This document shows positions 27,001 to 37,215 of a stretch of 64,000 bases of DNA, piece after piece (the first letter of the stretch is position 1; each line of letters opens with the position of its first letter). The notes below the pieces were generated by a model that saw only the letters and a list, made by a program, of their open reading frames with translations, was not told the origin of the DNA and made no database searches. Location of the stretch: positions 3,224,001 to 3,288,000 of the forward strand of contig JAGYVD010000001.1 of NCBI GenBank assembly GCA_021209875.1. The letters are read 5' to 3'. The position numbers were made by a program, and so were the translations under genes. This DNA is from Rosellinia necatrix. Taxonomy: Eukaryota > Ascomycota > Sordariomycetes > Xylariales > Xylariaceae.

Positions 27001-29033
27001 CTATCAGAACCTCCTCACTATACCCCAGTTACTTATGGTTATAGGTAAGTACCTACATATCCCACACCTCTTCAGCACTCCGCTATCTAGGACTCCACCA
27101 TCCTCATGAGCACGACATTAGATACATACTACGTATGTTATGTACTTATGTGTCTAGTGTGTGCACTTTACGTTGTTTTTTTATACTGTATGGGATTAGA
27201 CAAACTAACGTTAGCTGCAGAAGTCGATGCTCGGTACCAAGAATATGGTCAATTTCGAACTCATCTCTTTGATTTGTTGGTAGCTCAAATCGCGCCCTGG
27301 AATCATCATACCCTTGGATCGTCCCATACAATTTATACAACCCAGGCCAGAAACAATACCTTGCATGTTTCATGGCAGATCTCCGCCGATGCACCACAAA
27401 ATAATATCCGAACGTGGTGGTTGCAGACGGAGAGCGGTGGACTCGGTGTACGGACTTGGGGGACATCGAGTACAGTAGTATATCTGTACATAGCATGTAC
27501 ATATCCTTATCCGAGGGTATGGCGCACTGACTGCCCCATAGTACGGGACGACGCCTTCGTTCGTTCGGCTAGTCGAGGGGGGAAGGGTACAGGGCATACA
27601 GTGCTCCCAGTACTATGGTAACCCAGTAGTCAACAGGAGCAAAATTCAACAATTCACATTACAGAATTACCAAGTCGGGCTAATGCTGCGGGCGAAATCT
27701 GCATTGCGGAGAAGGATTGCAGGGTCTTCCCGTCTAGCATCCTACTTGTACGTCTCTCTCTCCATGCTGCATGCATGCAGAGTCCAAACTTAAACGAGCC
27801 CTAATAAAACCGCCCAGGTATGTAGTGTATGTAGTGTAGAGCACGGAAAGGTTCTTTTGCCGAGTTATCCTAGTCCAGAATGCGTGCCTTCCATTCTCGA
27901 TCCAAAAGACTCGGCAATCTGTGTGCAAATCAGTTAGGTTAGTACCTGCCTAGCCTACCTAGCCTACCTAGTGTAGGTATGTATATTACCTACCTAGGTA
28001 GGCAGTTTGTCTCGTTACGCACTGGCGTTGGTGGTACAAACAGCCGTATTACTTCGTACAGTCGTATTGGTATTCAACAAGATTGGAGAAGAGATGCTGC
28101 CTTCTGTGCACGTTTTCCGGGGTCATGACCCTGGGTTCTGACTTGGGTGGTGCCTGCTGCCTCCCCCATACAATTGCTAGATTGGGTTGCGGGGGAAACT
28201 ACCGCCCAGCCATTTTGAAATTGCATGCGCCGGAGACGCCGGTACACAGTACACGCACATGATGCGGAATGTACTCACATATCACCACAACTTACAAGCA
28301 GCTGCCAACTAGGGTACTTTGTAAGTATGCATGTAGGTGGGTAGATACCTTGTAGGTAGCGCACTAGAAGAGCAGGGCTAGACGGAACCGCACGGACAGA
28401 GGGGCGACCTGGCTACCTCGATCGATGGCAGTCTCCAAGCAGCAGCCTCCCCAATTAGATATTACGTACACCGCTCTAAAATCAATGGCGAACGTCAGTT
28501 CTTGCGGGCGTGTGTACCGTGAAGAGTCGGAGTTACGAACTCGATATTGACCTCGACCCAGGACTCAGACGGTAGCCCAAGTACCTACCCTGCCTAACCA
28601 GCCTCTAGGCAACCTCTCCAGCGCCCTTTGCGAGTATATCTCTGGCCACATAGGTACTGTACCTCTGTCCAGTCTCCACTCCCAGGCGGGATCTTTGTAC
28701 GATCTTTGTGCGACGCTTCTCTGCTTACCTGCGACCAGTGACAGACTGCCCGGGCGAATATGGACTTGCATACCATGCCTCCAGACTCGGTTGCCTAAGA
28801 CAACATGCCACCAATTGTCATTGTCCTGTCGCACACACACGGGCTGTCGTGTAAAGTGGCGGCTGCTTCCCGTTTCACCACGGCCCTGTGTGACTCCGCA
28901 CCACCGGTCTTACACAACGTCCAAAGGCCGCTGTGGGTTCACAACACCAGTTGCTGGACATGCGGAATTTGAAATGTCGGGCGCAGATCAGTCGCTTTTT
29001 CGTCGTGTGTGTACGTGTGCATGTAATAATGTA

Positions 29034-29035
<2 letters not shown>

Positions 29036-29065
<30 letters not shown>

Positions 29066-29066
29066 G
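29036..29066. repeat. (GT)n microsatellite
   Basis: About fifteen GT dinucleotides occur with one early interruption. They lie in non-coding sequence. Confidence 0.95.
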
Positions 29067-31057
29067 TAGGGCGGGTGGCTGTAAGCGTGTGCGCGCCTTG
29101 GTACATTGGCTACGCTGTCCGTGTCAGTGTCGACACAACCAATCTCTTACATACCTCCCCCGGAAAACATGATGTGATCGCGACATAACTATCGCGGAAC
29201 GGGAGAAGCAGGCTAGCCAGCACCCCATACTATTGCCCATGCCGATAGACCCTGAATGTCCCTTAATAACCGTTACCATCCCTTTCAAGCCGATCGCAAA
29301 GTCGCATCATCGACGCAGCGTCTGTTTCGGCAATTACATATCTCTTGCCTCAACGCCGTTTGGAAGTTGTTGTGTCGGTCCCGAGCTTACTTAATTCATA
29401 CGGGTAATCAACCCTGACCTGGTTTGAAGATTTGAAAGGGCGCCAAGTCTCTGTATAAAATCTCCACTCGCAGTTTATGATAGCTAACTGCATATCCCAA
29501 GAGAGGATGTTCCCTCCTTACGAGTCACCAGAACCCTCCCCAGTCGCGGAAAAGAGGCTACGGTGCACCGTAGGCTTTAGCTTGCCCTAACATGGTGTCC
29601 TCCAGGCCAGGCTAAGGGGCGCGGCGGGTGTCGATCGCACAGTTATCCTCGCTGCGTGGTACTTTTTCGGCTTCGTTCTCGGCGACCTTTGCTGCTGTGC
29701 CTCAGGCGGGCGTCAAGTCCATTTCCTGCCGTAGTTGCTCATTTTGGGGCATGCTCGCTTGCGGGACGCCTCTGTAGCATCAGCAGAGGGCCCTGTCATT
29801 CCGCCAGTCCGCGAGCCCACCAGTTTTATGCACTTGCGCTACTGTTTCTTGCCCCTGTTGATGTGCCCATGGCCAGCGTGGGAGAGTCATGATCGATGCA
29901 AACCAGCCCGGTTGCTATCCAAGCACAGGGCAGAAGCTGACGACCTGGGAGGTGAGGCGTTGCCACGGGAGAGTTTGGCTTACTGATACGACACATTTCT
30001 GGGCCAGGGATGATGTCGTCTGAGGGAGAGTATCGGCTCCTCGGCTCCTCGGGTCATTTTGCCCGCGCACACCACTGACCTACACAAAGTATGATAATAT
30101 ACACCTGGTTCTCGAATAAGGGTCAGGATAACGGGGCTTTGAACGAATAGAAGATATTGTCCTCCCCCTTCGCTATACAGCATGCAAACGTCCGGTCTCA
30201 GTATGGCCCCGGCTTGCCTATCTAGTGGCACCAACCTCATTCTCAAACGTCGTGCAACTAAGGTGCCCACCGATCGCCACTAGTCTACGCTTACTACTCA
30301 TACTGGAAGGGTTCTACTCAGGTTAGAAAAGAGCGGCACAGTAAATCATAACGCAGGAGGCCCGTAGATTGCATATGAACGCCACTGACGTTGTGACGTT
30401 TGCGCCTATGTAGACCCTAGCTTCGCATCTGACCTCTTTCTCATGCCATGAATTCCTAAAAATATTGAGCCAGAGCTGAGGGGAAGCGGCCATAGGCCGC
30501 CTCAAAGGCGTCGTGTTCGCTCCATGGTCGCGATTTGTCCCACCAGCGCGAATGCGACGTCGGACACGGCACGCGAAGCAAGTGCAAAGGCTATCGAACC
30601 TAGACCTCCATGCTGAAATGTTGTGGCTCTCTTCAAGTTGTCAATACTACCCAACCGATTATGATAGCTTGGCGCGTAATACCAGAGGCTAGGCCAACTT
30701 TCCGGCCTCGATCAGCCCTATATATAAATAAATCTCACGTCTACGGTGGAATGCATGGTATAGACTCTCCAACATGATGATGCCTAGCAGCAAGAGCATT
30801 CATTGTGCGATTGGGGTTATTCGACCGCCACCAGCTATCTGGATAATTTCGCATCCCGCAGATCAAATTTTCGTTTTGCTCGGCGGACACCATTTCAATC
30901 AACGTCGCACGCACCGGTATCACGCTGCCCCTGAATGCTGAAAATAGGGTTGGGGGCGGTTTCTGGAAAGAACAAGAGACTGCATGCATATTCACGGTAG
31001 CATATAACGGGGCACATAACTACGCCACATTGGCGCTAGCACTTTCCAGTGTACCTA

Positions 31058-31111
31058 CCTAGTAGTAGTAGTAGTATTAACGTCTAATCTAGGTGTCTGA
31101 CAGTGCTAGAA

Positions 31112-31146
<35 letters not shown>

Positions 31147-31168
31147 ATATTAACGTCTAGTCTAGGTG
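31058..31168. repeat. Duplicated unit carrying a TAG trinucleotide microsatellite
   Basis: A unit made of (TAG)n followed by TATTAACGTCTA and TCTAGGTG occurs twice, at about 31062-31095 and 31112-31168. The first copy has about four TAG units and the second about twelve. The flanking TATTAACGTCTA block is nearly identical, so this is a local duplication in which one microsatellite expanded, rather than two independent repeats. Confidence 0.85.
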
Positions 31169-32664
31169 AATGCTGTGTACCTACCTAGGTAGGTAGTGTA
31201 GTGTAGACGAGATGATCCCGCCGCCAGCTCCGTACCTTATTTCGATTCGCGGTGCCACAAGTAACCAATTGATCGATAACATTAGGTACCTTACCTACCG
31301 AAGAGATTTGGATGGTGTGCCACATGTCATGATGCCACGCGAGCTCGGTTCCCACCGGCGACGATCTCGCGACCGTCGGAGAGGGCCAGGCCAGAGAGGG
31401 GAGTGATCCCGTTGTCTTCTTGGGGACCACGTTGTGGATGTGCAGTGGAACCCGAAATAGGAAGTTGGTGTGTGAGGAGGGCCAGTTGTCCGGACGTTAT
31501 GTCCGGCCGCCGTCGGAGACGACACAGCGACGTCTGGGCGATGATTCACCGCACCACAATGCACGATGTAATTGCCCCTTAATCCAGATAATTATTATAC
31601 AAGTAGGGAGCTCTCGTACGTTAAAATAGTGGCCACCCGTCTGCGTAGCCTTGGGGCCTTTTGGTTAGGAGGTATACTACGGCGCCAATAATTAGTGCCG
31701 TAGGGTAGGTTGTGGTTCTAGAAAAGCCCTGCTTCCAGCATATGGCCTGCTACTGGGCAGGTACGTCGTGCGGCAGGGGTAACGCTGCCTATACAAGCAG
31801 TATACTAACCCCAAGTACACTAGCAATATACGGTCTTCTGCTGCAGGCTTCGTCTACAAATGTATCAAAGGGAGGTCGCCAGAGTTCTTGGCCAAGGGCG
31901 CACCAGTGCGATCACCCCAAATACACATCGGGCGTAAACACAATCATAATTCTACTCCAAGCCGGCGATGCTTCTCTGTCGGTTTACAACAGGAAAACAG
32001 CACTTACGGGTACAGGCTTGTACACGATAGCCGGGAAAAGACCCCCGGCGTCCAATCAAGATATGCATGCTGCAGTACGACACGACCAAGCTCGCTTAGT
32101 TAGGAGCGCTGACGCACCAAATAGTGTAAATGCGAGCCCAGTTTTCAGCTACCAGTGCCACGCCTAGCTCGCGCCTAACATAATAGGTAGGTAGGTTTTG
32201 ATAAACACTATTAGACGCGCGCTAAAAGATGCCATTTAACGCCATTTTTTTAACGCCGTCACCGCCTGCCTAAGGCGGGACAGCCGACCCCTCTATCCTG
32301 TATCTGGTTAAGGCCAAGTCGCTTTCCCGCGTTGGGTCGGCCTTGCCAACCGCGCTTCACATTCACACACAGAGCAGACCATACTCTTATTGCTCACATC
32401 CATGCCGGTTGGCTAGGCAGACTCATTCCACAATATCACCACAGAGCCGTATGATCCTTCAGGAGACGGGAATGGCCACGCATATGTGTTATGCACCACG
32501 AGGTAACTAAAGAAAATGGTGAAAGCCTCTTCTCTCTGCCGCTCGCCCTGCCAGTAGCCCCCGTGCAGACGGACAAGCAAGAGTCACTCCCAACATAACA
32601 GGCGATATATACGAGGCGCACGGGACTTTCGGCGCGGGACTTTCGGTGCGGCGGTGGGGACGCC

Positions 32665-35397
32665 TTGGAGATGGCGATGGTAGATACCAAATGGCATACG
32701 CGGAGGCGACGTGCAGTCCACTCTGTCTTCCCAACGGACAGCTTCTCGCAGCCAACACCCAACTCAACGCCGTCGGCGCGGTTCGCTAGCCAGGGCCAGC
32801 CTTTCGGAGGGGCCTTATCGCGGGAGCAGGCACAGCAGTCACCGACACCCCACAGGTGGGCTATGCCTGTGCCTGTGCCTGTGCCTGTGTCTATGCCTGT
32901 GCCCGTGCCTATGCCCATGCCTAGTGTTGTTGGTGAGTTGCCGCGCTCGACATGGTCGACTTCGCCGGAAAGCACCCACGCCGCCCACCAGACCCGCCTC
33001 GACAGAGCCTGGCATGCAGTCACGACACGTATTGCGTTACCGGCTTCGGTTTCGGCAGAGGATTCGTTCGGGCCGCTCCCAAGCCCGCAAGATATCGATG
33101 ACGGAACATTCGAGGACGCATTGCTTGATGTCCTGGATCCTGTCTCACGCCTCCCCTTGGCCAGGCACACCGAGGATGTTTTAGCATGGCATACGCAGCA
33201 AGTACGGCAGCACGTCGTCAGCCACGTCCTTCCTCTATTGGCTGTATGTGATAGTTATCAAGACCGGACACAGGCCCTCCTAGGCAGCGTTCGGACCCTG
33301 GAAGCGGCACATCGACAGTACCTGTACGGGCTGTCGTTGATCACGCGACCCATGAAATCGGAGCAGGCAGAGCTGGCCCTCAAAAAATTCCAGCGAGACC
33401 TGCACGCCATTGTCGGAAACTCCATGTCCACTAATCTGGTCGCTTCTCTCCGCACGGTTCTCGGCCAGATGATGAAGACTGTGCTGGGGATACGATCTAC
33501 AAACTCTACGGTCTTGGATGGAAAGAAACCCGAACGGCACCCGAACGATGTGGATCACACAAGAGAAGAGCTAATACAGCTAGTTGACTCGCTCTGCAAG
33601 GTTGGACTAGCCGGCGAACGATTCCAGATTCTATTCGCCGAGCTGTTGGATGGGATGATGATTGCGTACGTGCAACAGTCCTTTGCCGGCGACTGGGGTT
33701 CAATGGACCAAGACGTGCACATGCTCGATTCTGTTACCAGCCAGCAACAGTCCTATCAGCCACGATGTATACTCCAACTTTCGGACTGGGTTGAGAATCA
33801 TTATGCTCGCCTAGCCGTAGAAGTCACCAATAGACTTGGGGCCGTAGAAGTCTCCTGGACTGATGTAGAGAAGTGGAAGGAGACTGCTATCGGAAGGCTC
33901 GCCACACTTCGTATCAATGAGTTATTCGACATCGTAATTAACTGGCCGAACAGCGAGGGCGGCATCGAGGACCTCCGTTTCGCCGTCACCACGCCGCAAC
34001 GGAGACTGCAGCTTACCGACGCGTTCTCGGCAGCCTTGCAGGATCGTCTTCTCCACCCTGGTCGCTCAACTCTGGAAATTCTACGTACCTATATCGCTAT
34101 GATCCGGACGTTTCACAAGTTGGATCACTCTCGGGTTTTATTAGACCGTGTAGCCTACTCCTTGCAACTGTACCTTTGCACACGTGAGGATACGGTACGT
34201 ATCATTGTTTCTGGTTTACTGTCGACCCCGAAAGACGTAGATTCAGAAGCTCGTGTGGCCAAACTGGTCGAGTTAGTAGAATTGCTTTATGACCCTGACC
34301 AGTACCGCTCCGAGCGTCAGGACGAGGAATGGGATGACCTTACCTGGGTCCCACCACCGGTAGACGCAGGTTCTAACTATAAACGCCGCAAGTCAGAGGA
34401 TGTCATCGGGACGTTGATTAGCGCCCTGGGGTCCCCGGAAGTATTCATCAAAGAATTCCAGAACATCATAGGCGAACGGTTATTATCAGAACAAATTTCA
34501 TTTGATCAGGAGATTGGCGTGCTGGATCTCCTGAAGAAACGATTCGGCGAACCATCGCTCCAGGCTTGTGATGTCATGATCAAGGATATCCAGGATTCAC
34601 GGAGGCTCGACGGGATCATCCATAGAGGCGTTCTCAATCAGCCGGCCAAGGTATCACAAATCTGGAACATTCACGCTAAAATCCTTTCCCGACTGTATTG
34701 GCCGGAGGTTGGCGAAGATAATTTTGACCTCCCCCCCGCCGTTGCGACAATGCAGAAGACTTACGCGTCTATATTTGAGCACCTTAAACCAGCGCGTAAG
34801 CTCAAGTGGCTCAACCACCTAGGTCACGCCACTGTGGAACTCGAGCTTGAAGATCGAACCATCACCGCAGATGTGCGCACCTACGAGGCCGCTGTTATCA
34901 ATGCATTTAGCGAGGAGAACGCATCCGGCTGGACATTTGAGGACTTGTGGATGAAGCTGCAAATCGACGAGGATCTCCTGACGGCAGCGCTTCAGCTTTG
35001 GGAGAACAAAGACGTATTACGCAAACAGCGCGACGGCCGCTATGTCGTCGTCGAGCGGCTTTCGGATGTAGCCGAGTCGCCGTTGGCGGGACAATACGCC
35101 GCACCCTCAATGTCAGCCGCCACCGCAGACGCCAGTCAAACGCCACCCCGTAGAGCTAAGCCCGGTATGAGTGAGAAGGAGAAGGAAAAGCGCGGCGTAT
35201 ACTGGCAGTTCATTGTGGGCATGCTGACCAACTCCAGCCCTGCTATGCCCCTGAATAACATTGCCATGATGATGAAGATGCTCATCCCCGATGGCTTCCC
35301 GTGGAGTAACGAAGAACTACAAGAGTTCCTTGCCGAGAAGCTCGGGGACGGTGAGCTAGAGCTCGTTGGGGGCAAATATAAGCTTATCAAGAAATAA
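32665..35397 (+). CDS. APC2: Anaphase-promoting complex subunit 2
   Basis: This single uninterrupted frame of 910 residues encodes the cullin-like scaffold of the anaphase-promoting complex (APC/C). APC/C is the ubiquitin ligase that drives the metaphase-anaphase transition and mitotic exit. APC2 binds the RING subunit APC11 through its C-terminal cullin region. The cullin homology region runs over roughly residues 430-690, including the GTLISALGSPEVF block near 580. The C-terminal APC2 winged-helix domain is clear at about 838-909, with the block RGVYWQFIVGML. The length is close to that of fungal homologues and a little longer than human APC2 (822 residues). The N-terminal 110 residues are low complexity and include a Pro-Val/Pro-Met repeat at about 68-88. 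Translation could start at 32665 or at the third Met codon (32677), just before DTKWHTRRRR. No intron is needed. Downstream, it converges with the decayed transporter. Confidence 0.93.
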   Translation: MEMAMVDTKWHTRRRRAVHSVFPTDSFSQPTPNSTPSARFASQGQPFGGALSREQAQQSPTPHRWAMPVPVPVPVSMPVPVPMPMPSVVGELPRSTWSTSPESTHAAHQTRLDRAWHAVTTRIALPASVSAEDSFGPLPSPQDIDDGTFEDALLDVLDPVSRLPLARHTEDVLAWHTQQVRQHVVSHVLPLLAVCDSYQDRTQALLGSVRTLEAAHRQYLYGLSLITRPMKSEQAELALKKFQRDLHAIVGNSMSTNLVASLRTVLGQMMKTVLGIRSTNSTVLDGKKPERHPNDVDHTREELIQLVDSLCKVGLAGERFQILFAELLDGMMIAYVQQSFAGDWGSMDQDVHMLDSVTSQQQSYQPRCILQLSDWVENHYARLAVEVTNRLGAVEVSWTDVEKWKETAIGRLATLRINELFDIVINWPNSEGGIEDLRFAVTTPQRRLQLTDAFSAALQDRLLHPGRSTLEILRTYIAMIRTFHKLDHSRVLLDRVAYSLQLYLCTREDTVRIIVSGLLSTPKDVDSEARVAKLVELVELLYDPDQYRSERQDEEWDDLTWVPPPVDAGSNYKRRKSEDVIGTLISALGSPEVFIKEFQNIIGERLLSEQISFDQEIGVLDLLKKRFGEPSLQACDVMIKDIQDSRRLDGIIHRGVLNQPAKVSQIWNIHAKILSRLYWPEVGEDNFDLPPAVATMQKTYASIFEHLKPARKLKWLNHLGHATVELELEDRTITADVRTYEAAVINAFSEENASGWTFEDLWMKLQIDEDLLTAALQLWENKDVLRKQRDGRYVVVERLSDVAESPLAGQYAAPSMSAATADASQTPPRRAKPGMSEKEKEKRGVYWQFIVGMLTNSSPAMPLNNIAMMMKMLIPDGFPWSNEELQEFLAEKLGDGELELVGGKYKLIKK
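32862..32924 (+). repeat. Hexanucleotide repeat inside APC2
   Basis: Nine to ten imperfect copies of GTGCCT/ATGCCT encode a Pro-Val/Pro-Met tract near residues 68-88 of APC2. Because the unit is six bases, changes in copy number keep the frame. It lies in the poorly conserved N-terminal part of the protein. Confidence 0.9.
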
Positions 35398-36825
35398 AAT
35401 GGCACGCGCGTGGCCGTGTAGTATTGGGGGTCGCTTAGATCACGTAATCGACGTACAGCTATAGGGTGGCACGTGGTAACCTGTGGACATTTAAGAGTCA
35501 GCCTTGGTGTTCTCGCACATCGCCTGTCAACCGTCATACCCCCCTTTTTTTTTAAAAAAATAAAATAAAAAATCGTTAGCTATGCAGGGGGTGGTGTATA
35601 CGACGTATGGCTCGGAGTCCGACTACATTAGCTCGCATTCGATAAATGTCGAACTGCTTACGTTGATGCGATGGCGACCGGAAACCCATCCATCCACTGA
35701 TCATACCCTTCATTTCGGAAACGGAGCGATCGATCACGCTTAGTAGAACACGTACATAGGTAGTAGCAATTTATCCCCAACTTTCCCCTAGTAGCTTAAA
35801 TTTGGCGGGTGGATTTAACGGCTGCTGACGCGGCCTAGCCTGTGCGCGCGGTGACTACCTACTGGGTCGGGCATAGGCACTTCGTTATTCCCGACACGAC
35901 CGCTGTTCGTCAGCGCTGGCGAAAATTGAAGACCACCCGTCGTATGCTCCTTACGCAGGTCAGAGCTCCATGCGCAACAGTGGTAGCAGTGGTGGTGTAA
36001 GAGCAAATTTTTGAAGGGGAATGTCCGAGGGCGTGATCCCTGTGAGGCTCGGAGGAACTTACCCATAGTGGAGTGTAGTAGATGCTGCCAATATGTTGCG
36101 CCATACTGATGTATCCGTGTAATTCATTTGCTAGGCCGACACCCACTCGTCCGGTAGACCGGTAGACCAGCGCGGGCTGTACGGTCGAGGACAGGACCCC
36201 CCTTTCGCGGGATAAGTAGTTACATGTACTTCTACCGTCGGGATCGTCGCGGTGTAATCCGGCGATGGGATCGATGGCGAACGACGACGGAATATAACCT
36301 AACCACCTGTTATCCATATACGTATAACGATGATGATGGCTTTCGTATTCTCATCAGCGCAGGATGGGTGAAGGTATGGAGCGACATAGCCAGATGAGGA
36401 TGCTGAGTTATTAGGTAGCTCCTGTGTATAAGTAACGATATTTAGATATGATACATTTAAATCCCCAATTTCATTCGCCCTTGAAGGGGTGATTCTCGAC
36501 CTCATATACCTATCTGTAGTGCTCATCATTTTAGTACGAATGGTCTCATCTCAATAGAAATGAAATAAACATCTGCCGTGGATATCTACCAAAATCATGG
36601 CAGCGTGGAAATTACGTATGCATATATGTATATATATGTATGTATGGTACTTGGATAGAAATTGAAAACGACCTACCATTTCTCTCTCTCTCTCTCTCTC
36701 TTTGCTCCGGCGTCCAGGACCACATTTCCACGGGTCTGTCTTTATCTTTAAAGAGAACTAAATAGGAACAGGACGGGACGGGACAGAACAGAACAGGACA
36801 CGCGCAGGGCGACACCGGTCTTCGG
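35398..36825. other. Intergenic region between convergent APC2 and the transporter relic
   Basis: No gene is seen. An A/T run at 35541-35574 (T tract then AAAATAAAATAAAA) about 150 bp past the APC2 stop may mark the 3' end region. A (TC)n run lies at about 36680-36702, and short GGGAC/GAACA repeats lie at 36770-36800 next to the transporter stop codon. Confidence 0.5.
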
Positions 36826-37074
36826 CTAGCGGCTCCGCCGCAGGGTAGAGAAGAGCTCCGAGTCCCGCAGGACCTCGGCCGGGGTGCCGACGTGCGCGAC
36901 CCGGCCGGCCTCGAGCACGACGACGCGGTCGTACCCGAGCGCCGTCTCGAGGTGGTGCAGCACCGATACCACCGTCCAGCCCGGCAGCCTCTCCGCGACC
37001 AGGGCCATGACTCGCCTCTCGGTTGCGACGTCGACGCTGTAGAGGTTCGTCCGTTAGCGTCTTTTCTTATTTTC

Positions 37075-37215
37075 TTATTATTTATTCTCTCTTTTTTTTT
37101 TTTTCCCCTTTTTTCCCTTCCAACTTTGGAACAGGGAAGAGAAGAAGGGGAGGAAGGAAGGGTGAGAAAAGAGGGGGAAAAAAAAAGGAGAAGAGGGAAG
37201 AAGGAGAAAGAATAG
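37075..37215. repeat. Homopurine/homopyrimidine intron segment in the transporter relic
   Basis: The last intron of the transporter consists largely of a T/C block (37076-37120) followed by a G/A block (37130-37215) on the + strand. The two halves are partly complementary and could fold back. On the coding strand this gives a purine-rich and then a pyrimidine-rich intron. It is far longer (about 200 nt) than the other introns of this gene. Confidence 0.7.

Larger units (their letters stand above)
24095..32664. other. Gene-poor region before APC2
   Basis: No gene is supported. The longest frames (26319-26705 and 27106-27621 on +, 24810-25160 on -) have no recognisable domain, and their residues look random. 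Visible structure consists of TAGGTA/TACCTA patches (25205-25265, 26255-26310, 27940-28005, 28320-28360), a GT microsatellite and a TAG microsatellite pair. Confidence 0.5.

Noticed and set aside
27106..27621. Plus-strand frame of 171 codons with a hydrophobic start
   Set aside because: It has no recognisable domain, runs through TAC-rich repeat DNA and lacks supporting splice partners. It looks like a chance frame.
31712..32167. Plus-strand frame of 151 codons
   Set aside because: Composition looks random, no family is recognised and an equal-quality overlapping frame exists.
32436..33170. Minus-strand frame of 244 codons
   Set aside because: It is antisense to the APC2 start, and its Gly/Thr repeats come from the hexamer repeat.
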